Shown here: positions 60,722 to 64,000 of the stretch, piece by piece
How positions within the stretch are numbered: position 1 is the first letter of the stretch
Layout: every line of letters starts with the position of its first letter
NCBI GenBank assembly: GCA_049115695.1
Contig: JAGDZR010000013.1
Location: forward strand, 62,001-126,000
Source of the DNA: JAGDZR01 sp049115695
Lineage (GTDB): Bacteria; Bacteroidota; Bacteroidia; Cytophagales; Cyclobacteriaceae
Direction: 5' to 3'
DNA length: 64,000 nucleotides
Notes under the pieces: model-generated
What the model was told of the DNA's origin: nothing
The model's input: only the letters and a program-made list of their open reading frames with translations
Database searches by the model: none
Position numbers and translations under genes: made by a program

Positions 60722-61324
60722 ATGCAAGAGGTACTTGAAAATATAGAGGAGGATTCAAAGCGGTATGAGTATAGTCGACAGGAGCAGCTAGAGATTTTTG
60801 ATAAGGAATTTCTACCTCACCTTGATGCTATGTACAATTTCGCATATCGATTGACCTTGGATGGAGATGATGCAAATGATTTGGTTCAGGATACATACTT
60901 GAAAGCTTATCGCTTTATCAAGTCTTTCAGACAGGGGACCAATTCAAAGGCATGGTTGTACAGAATTCTTAAAAATAGCTTTATAAATAACTATCGTAAG
61001 CGGAGCAAAGAGCCTGCGAAGGTAGATTATCAGGAAGTTGAGAACTACTATAACTCAGAAAGTGTTGATGAAATGCAGACTGTTGATCTGCGCGTTGAAA
61101 CTGTAAAGGACATGATAGGTGATGAGGTCAGTATGGCGCTGAATGCATTGGCTGTTGACTTCCGAACAGTAATTATCTTATGTGACCTTGAAGGGTTTAC
61201 TTATGAGGAAATGGCCAAGATTTTGGATATTCCGATCGGTACGGTTAGATCGAGATTGCATAGGGCAAGAAACCTGCTTAAGGAGAAATTGAAGGTCTAC
61301 GCAGCAGAAATGGGTTATAAATAG
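60722..61324 (+). CDS. ECF-type RNA polymerase sigma factor
   Basis: About 200 residues from the ATG at 60722; a longer frame opening at 60455 runs opposite the glycosyltransferase gene and is not credible. Region 2 (FAYRLTLDGDDANDLVQDTYLKAYRF) and region 4 (LCDLEGFTYEEMAKILDIPIGTVRSRLHRAR) are clear; there is no region 1.1 or 3. It is followed 27 bases later by a zinc-binding anti-sigma candidate. Confidence 0.94.
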   Translation: MQEVLENIEEDSKRYEYSRQEQLEIFDKEFLPHLDAMYNFAYRLTLDGDDANDLVQDTYLKAYRFIKSFRQGTNSKAWLYRILKNSFINNYRKRSKEPAKVDYQEVENYYNSESVDEMQTVDLRVETVKDMIGDEVSMALNALAVDFRTVIILCDLEGFTYEEMAKILDIPIGTVRSRLHRARNLLKEKLKVYAAEMGYK

Positions 61325-61351
61325 TTTTGATAATTTGCCGATTAGATAAAG

Positions 61352-61618
61352 ATGGGAGATAATAACGATTGTAAAGGGAATTGTCAGGACTTGAACAAGT
61401 GTATGGAACTGCTCAACCTGATATTGGATAATGAAGCAACTGAAGCGGAGCAGAATTATGTGCATGACCACTTAGAAAGTTGCATGGTGTGTTTTGAGCA
61501 CTACGAAGTTGAAAAGGAAATTAGAGAGCTTTTAAAAACAAAAATTAATTCTCAGCCAGTACCAAAGGATTTAGCATCTGAAATTCGCTTGAAGATTCAG
61601 ATATTTGCCAAAGAATGA
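61352..61618 (+). CDS. Zinc-finger anti-sigma factor-like protein
   Basis: 88 residues. Contains HDHLESCMVCFEH, the HxxxCxxC zinc-binding pattern of anti-sigma (ZAS/zf-HC2) domains, and an N-terminal Cys-containing helix. No membrane segment, so it would be a soluble, possibly redox-sensitive anti-sigma factor for the preceding sigma gene. Its stop overlaps the gmk ATG (ATGA). Confidence 0.83.
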   Translation: MGDNNDCKGNCQDLNKCMELLNLILDNEATEAEQNYVHDHLESCMVCFEHYEVEKEIRELLKTKINSQPVPKDLASEIRLKIQIFAKE

Positions 61619-62184
61619 ATCAAGGAAAGGCAATAATATTTTCCGCACCATCAGGTTCGGGTAAAACCACTATCGTAAAAGAGTTACTTCGCAAAAGAGC
61701 TGATTTGATGTTTTCAGTGTCAGCGACCACACGTTCACCAAGGGCTGGTGAGACAGATAAAAAGGATTATTACTTTTTATCCGTGTCTGAATTCAAGTCA
61801 AAAATCATGGATGATGAAATGGTAGAGTGGGAAGAAGTCTATAGTGGCACATTTTATGGAACACTTCAGAGCGAGCTTGATCGTATTTGGTCGATGGGTA
61901 ATCACGTTTTATTTGATGTAGACGTAGTTGGTGGTATCAACCTTAAAAAAATATTGGGAGAGCGAGCATTAGCTGTATTTGTAAGGATCCCAGATCTGGA
62001 GACGCTGGAAGAAAGGCTCAAAGGGCGTAAATCTGAAACTGAAGAAAGCATCAAAGCTCGATTGGGTAAAGCGACACATGAGTTGACCTTTGAAAAGAAC
62101 TTCGATATTTCGATCATCAATGATGATTTAGCGAAAGCTGTCCGACAAACAGAAAATGTGGTGGAGGAGTTTATTGCAGGATAA
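61615..62184 (+). CDS. gmk: Guanylate kinase
   Basis: 189 residues. P-loop SAPSGSGKT (Ala11-Thr18), GMP-binding SATTRSPRAGE and DYYFLSVSEF, and the lid/Arg region. Converts GMP to GDP with ATP. Overlaps both neighbours by 4 and 1 bases (anti-sigma gene and nadD), an operon typical of this phylum. Confidence 0.98.
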   Translation: MNQGKAIIFSAPSGSGKTTIVKELLRKRADLMFSVSATTRSPRAGETDKKDYYFLSVSEFKSKIMDDEMVEWEEVYSGTFYGTLQSELDRIWSMGNHVLFDVDVVGGINLKKILGERALAVFVRIPDLETLEERLKGRKSETEESIKARLGKATHELTFEKNFDISIINDDLAKAVRQTENVVEEFIAG

Positions 62185-62756
62185 TGGAGGTAGGATTGTT
62201 TTTCGGCTCTTTCAATCCCATTCACATTGGACATATGATCATTGCTAATCTGGCATACGAATCCACTTCCATTGATCAGGTTTGGTTCATAGTGTCGCCA
62301 CAGAATCCGCATAAATCAAGAGGGGGCCTGTTGCATGAGTTTGACAGACTTGACATGGTGAGGGCCGCTACGTATGACCACTTCCACTTTCAAGCGTCGG
62401 ATATTGAATTTGGGCTACCAAAACCCAGCTATACCATCAATACACTGACACATTTGTCAGAAAAATATCCTCAACATCAGTTCAGGTTAATTATTGGAGA
62501 GGATAATTTGAAATCATTCCCAAAATGGAAGAATCATGAGCAGATTCTCAATCAGCACGGATTAATTGTGTATCCGCGACCAGGAGTGCAAATAAATGAA
62601 AAAATGAGTGGAGCTAACGTTTCATACATTGAAGCTCCACTTATAGATATATCTGCCTCACTTATTAGACAATTGATTAAGACTGGGAAGTCTGTCAAAT
62701 TACTGGTCCCAGACCCTGTATGGGAATTGATTCAAGGCAAAGGGTTTTATCAATGA
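62184..62756 (+). CDS. nadD: Nicotinate-nucleotide adenylyltransferase
   Basis: 190 residues. GLFFGSFNPIHIGHMIIAN holds the nucleotidyl-transferase (T/H)xGH site, with SPQNPHKS and the C-terminal ISASLIRQLI (SxSxxR) motif. Makes nicotinate adenine dinucleotide from NaMN and ATP. The start is in the last base of the gmk stop. Confidence 0.97.
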   Translation: MEVGLFFGSFNPIHIGHMIIANLAYESTSIDQVWFIVSPQNPHKSRGGLLHEFDRLDMVRAATYDHFHFQASDIEFGLPKPSYTINTLTHLSEKYPQHQFRLIIGEDNLKSFPKWKNHEQILNQHGLIVYPRPGVQINEKMSGANVSYIEAPLIDISASLIRQLIKTGKSVKLLVPDPVWELIQGKGFYQ

Positions 62757-62757
62757 C

Positions 62758-63312
62758 TTAGATAGTCATGATGTCTTTTTCCTTTACAGCAAGAATCTCA
62801 TCTATTCGTTTTGAGTGATTATCAGTAATGCTTTGAACCTCTGTTTCAGCATCCTTGATCAAGTCCTCAGAAACCCCCTCTAGTTTTTTAAGCTGATCAT
62901 TCGTCTCTTTTCGAACACTTCTCAGACTTATTTTTCCTTGTTCCGCTTCATGCTTAGCCTGTTTTACAAGTTGAATCCTTCTCTCCTCTGTCAGGGGAGG
63001 AATATTGATTCGAACCATTTCCCCATCGTTTTGCGGATTGAGTCCAAGGTCACTATTGATGATGGCCTTTTCGATATCGGGAATCGTTCCTTTCTCCCAT
63101 GGCTTAATGGCAAGTGTACGCGCATCAGGTGTTGTAACAGACGCCACTTGATTAAGAGGAGTAGGATTGCCATAATATTCTACCATCAAACCATCCAACA
63201 TGTTGGGCATTGCTTTTCCAGCTCTTATCTTAGACATGGCCTGAACAGTATGTTCTATGCTTTTATCCATTTGCTCACGAGCATGATCCAGGTAAAAATC
63301 CAGTTCTTCCAT
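62758..63312 (-). CDS. frr: Ribosome recycling factor
   Basis: 184 residues. ARAGKAMPNMLDGLMVEYYG-type core (here IRAGKAMPNMLDG), PLNQVASVTTPDARTLAIKPW, and the helical RRIQLVKQAKHEAE region. Splits post-termination ribosomes with EF-G. It lies 3 bases downstream of pyrH, the usual pyrH-frr order, and is convergent with nadD (stop codons 2 bases apart). Confidence 0.98.
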   Translation of the reverse strand: MEELDFYLDHAREQMDKSIEHTVQAMSKIRAGKAMPNMLDGLMVEYYGNPTPLNQVASVTTPDARTLAIKPWEKGTIPDIEKAIINSDLGLNPQNDGEMVRINIPPLTEERRIQLVKQAKHEAEQGKISLRSVRKETNDQLKKLEGVSEDLIKDAETEVQSITDNHSKRIDEILAVKEKDIMTI

Positions 63313-63315
63313 AGT

Positions 63316-64000
63316 TTACTTTATTAATGTACCGACTTGTTCTCCCTGAATTAATCGGAGGAGGTTGCCGGGTTTGTTCATATCAAATACAATAATGGGT
63401 AAGTTATTTTCCTGACATAGTGTGAATGCCGTCATGTCCATCACATTCAGTCCTTTTTCATATACTTCCTGAAAACTAATATTCGTATATCTGGTGGCAC
63501 TGGGGTCCTTTTCAGGGTCAGCAGTGTAAACACCATCCACTCTGGTTCCTTTTAAGACTACATCAGCTTCTGTCTCGATGGCTCGCAGGCTGGCAGTGGA
63601 ATCAGTCGTGAAGTATGGATTGCCCAGTCCGGCACCAAAAATTACGATCCTACCTTTTTCCATGTGTCGAATTGCTCTTCTTCGAATGAATTGCTCACAG
63701 ACCTGATCCATATTAAGACCACTCATCAGTCTAGTATACATTGAATGCTTTTCAAGAGTGCCCTGCAATGCCATTCCATTGATGACTGTAGCGAGCATAC
63801 CCATGTAGTCTCCCTGTGCCCGATCAATACCAGCTTCCTCTGCTTGCACACCTCTAAATATATTGCCTCCGCCAATAACGATGCTAAGTTGAAGACCAGT
63901 GTCATGAACCTTTTTTATTTCTTCAGCATATTGATTGAGACGATTAGCATCAATACCATACTGCTGGTCACCCATCAGGGCCTCACCACTCAGTTTCAGA
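63316..64000 (-). CDS. pyrH: UMP kinase (N-terminus outside window)
   Basis: The frame continues past the internal ATG at 63975 to the window end, reading LKLSGEALMGD, the conserved PyrH start region. Further motifs: GGGNIFRG, MGMLATVINGMAL, GAGLGNPYFTTDSTASLRA and KGTRVDGVYTADPEK. The enzyme phosphorylates UMP to UDP. Only a few N-terminal residues are missing. Confidence 0.97.
   Translation of the reverse strand, partial: LKLSGEALMGDQQYGIDANRLNQYAEEIKKVHDTGLQLSIVIGGGNIFRGVQAEEAGIDRAQGDYMGMLATVINGMALQGTLEKHSMYTRLMSGLNMDQVCEQFIRRRAIRHMEKGRIVIFGAGLGNPYFTTDSTASLRAIETEADVVLKGTRVDGVYTADPEKDPSATRYTNISFQEVYEKGLNVMDMTAFTLCQENNLPIIVFDMNKPGNLLRLIQGEQVGTLIK

Noticed and set aside
1..64000. CRISPR arrays, tRNA or rRNA genes, transposases, prophage
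   Set aside because: No direct-repeat arrays, cloverleaf-like sequences, transposase motifs or phage genes were seen by eye; a covariance-model scan would be needed to exclude small RNAs.

Overview
The window looks like a chromosome segment of a marine-type Bacteroidota, most likely order Cytophagales. Supporting signs are a T9SS C-terminal sorting domain, two-component regulator propellers, LytTR/LytS and NtrC-type regulators, a GTP-type PEP carboxykinase, AT-rich DNA and Bacteroidota-style promoters (TTG-N19-TAnnTTTG). No rRNA, tRNA, insertion sequence, prophage or CRISPR array was seen. Species cannot be fixed from sequence reading alone.

Layout. 1-2.4 kb: SCO1-like protein (cut by the window edge), HemJ, a Crp/Fnr regulator and an EF-hand protein. 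2.4-7 kb: a tightly overlapping glycosyltransferase operon with an embedded rhodanese lipoprotein. 7-10.7 kb: three overlapping membrane-protein genes (MMPL/RND transporter, unknown protein, UbiA-like). 10.8-12.7 kb: pckG. 12.7-17.7 kb: a divergent lipid-type cluster (FAD oxidoreductase, CDP-alcohol phosphatidyltransferase-like protein and secreted hydrolase facing CdsA, PlsC and an EamA/SMR protein), followed by a decayed sulfotransferase. 18-24 kb: assorted genes, a histidine kinase and a bacterial voltage-gated cation channel. 25-31.8 kb: two tandem receptors joining a double regulator propeller and a Y_Y_Y domain to a chemoreceptor (MCP) signalling hairpin. 31.9-36.4 kb: a TPR protein and a 1330-residue T9SS-secreted BNR-repeat protein. 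36.6-45.6 kb: Nudix hydrolase, FtsX/MacB-type permease, MATE transporter, a kinase-like protein with a glycosyltransferase, and a LytS/LytTR system with a lipoprotein. 45.7-53.2 kb: FabG, an NtrB/NtrC-like pair and a divergent efflux operon (HlyD, ABC ATPase, TolC) without its own permease. 53-64 kb: mostly housekeeping genes (lpxH, ftsH, rsfS, birA, ahcY, a sigma/anti-sigma pair, gmk, nadD, frr, pyrH).

The observations that most deserve attention are the paired propeller-MCP receptors, whose cytoplasmic tips are the same in protein but strongly diverged in DNA; the divergent lipid cluster with a non-canonical CDP-alcohol phosphatidyltransferase motif; the TLEGW-filter channel; the kinase-like/glycosyltransferase pair; and several perfect inverted repeats or orphan terminators in front of operons.
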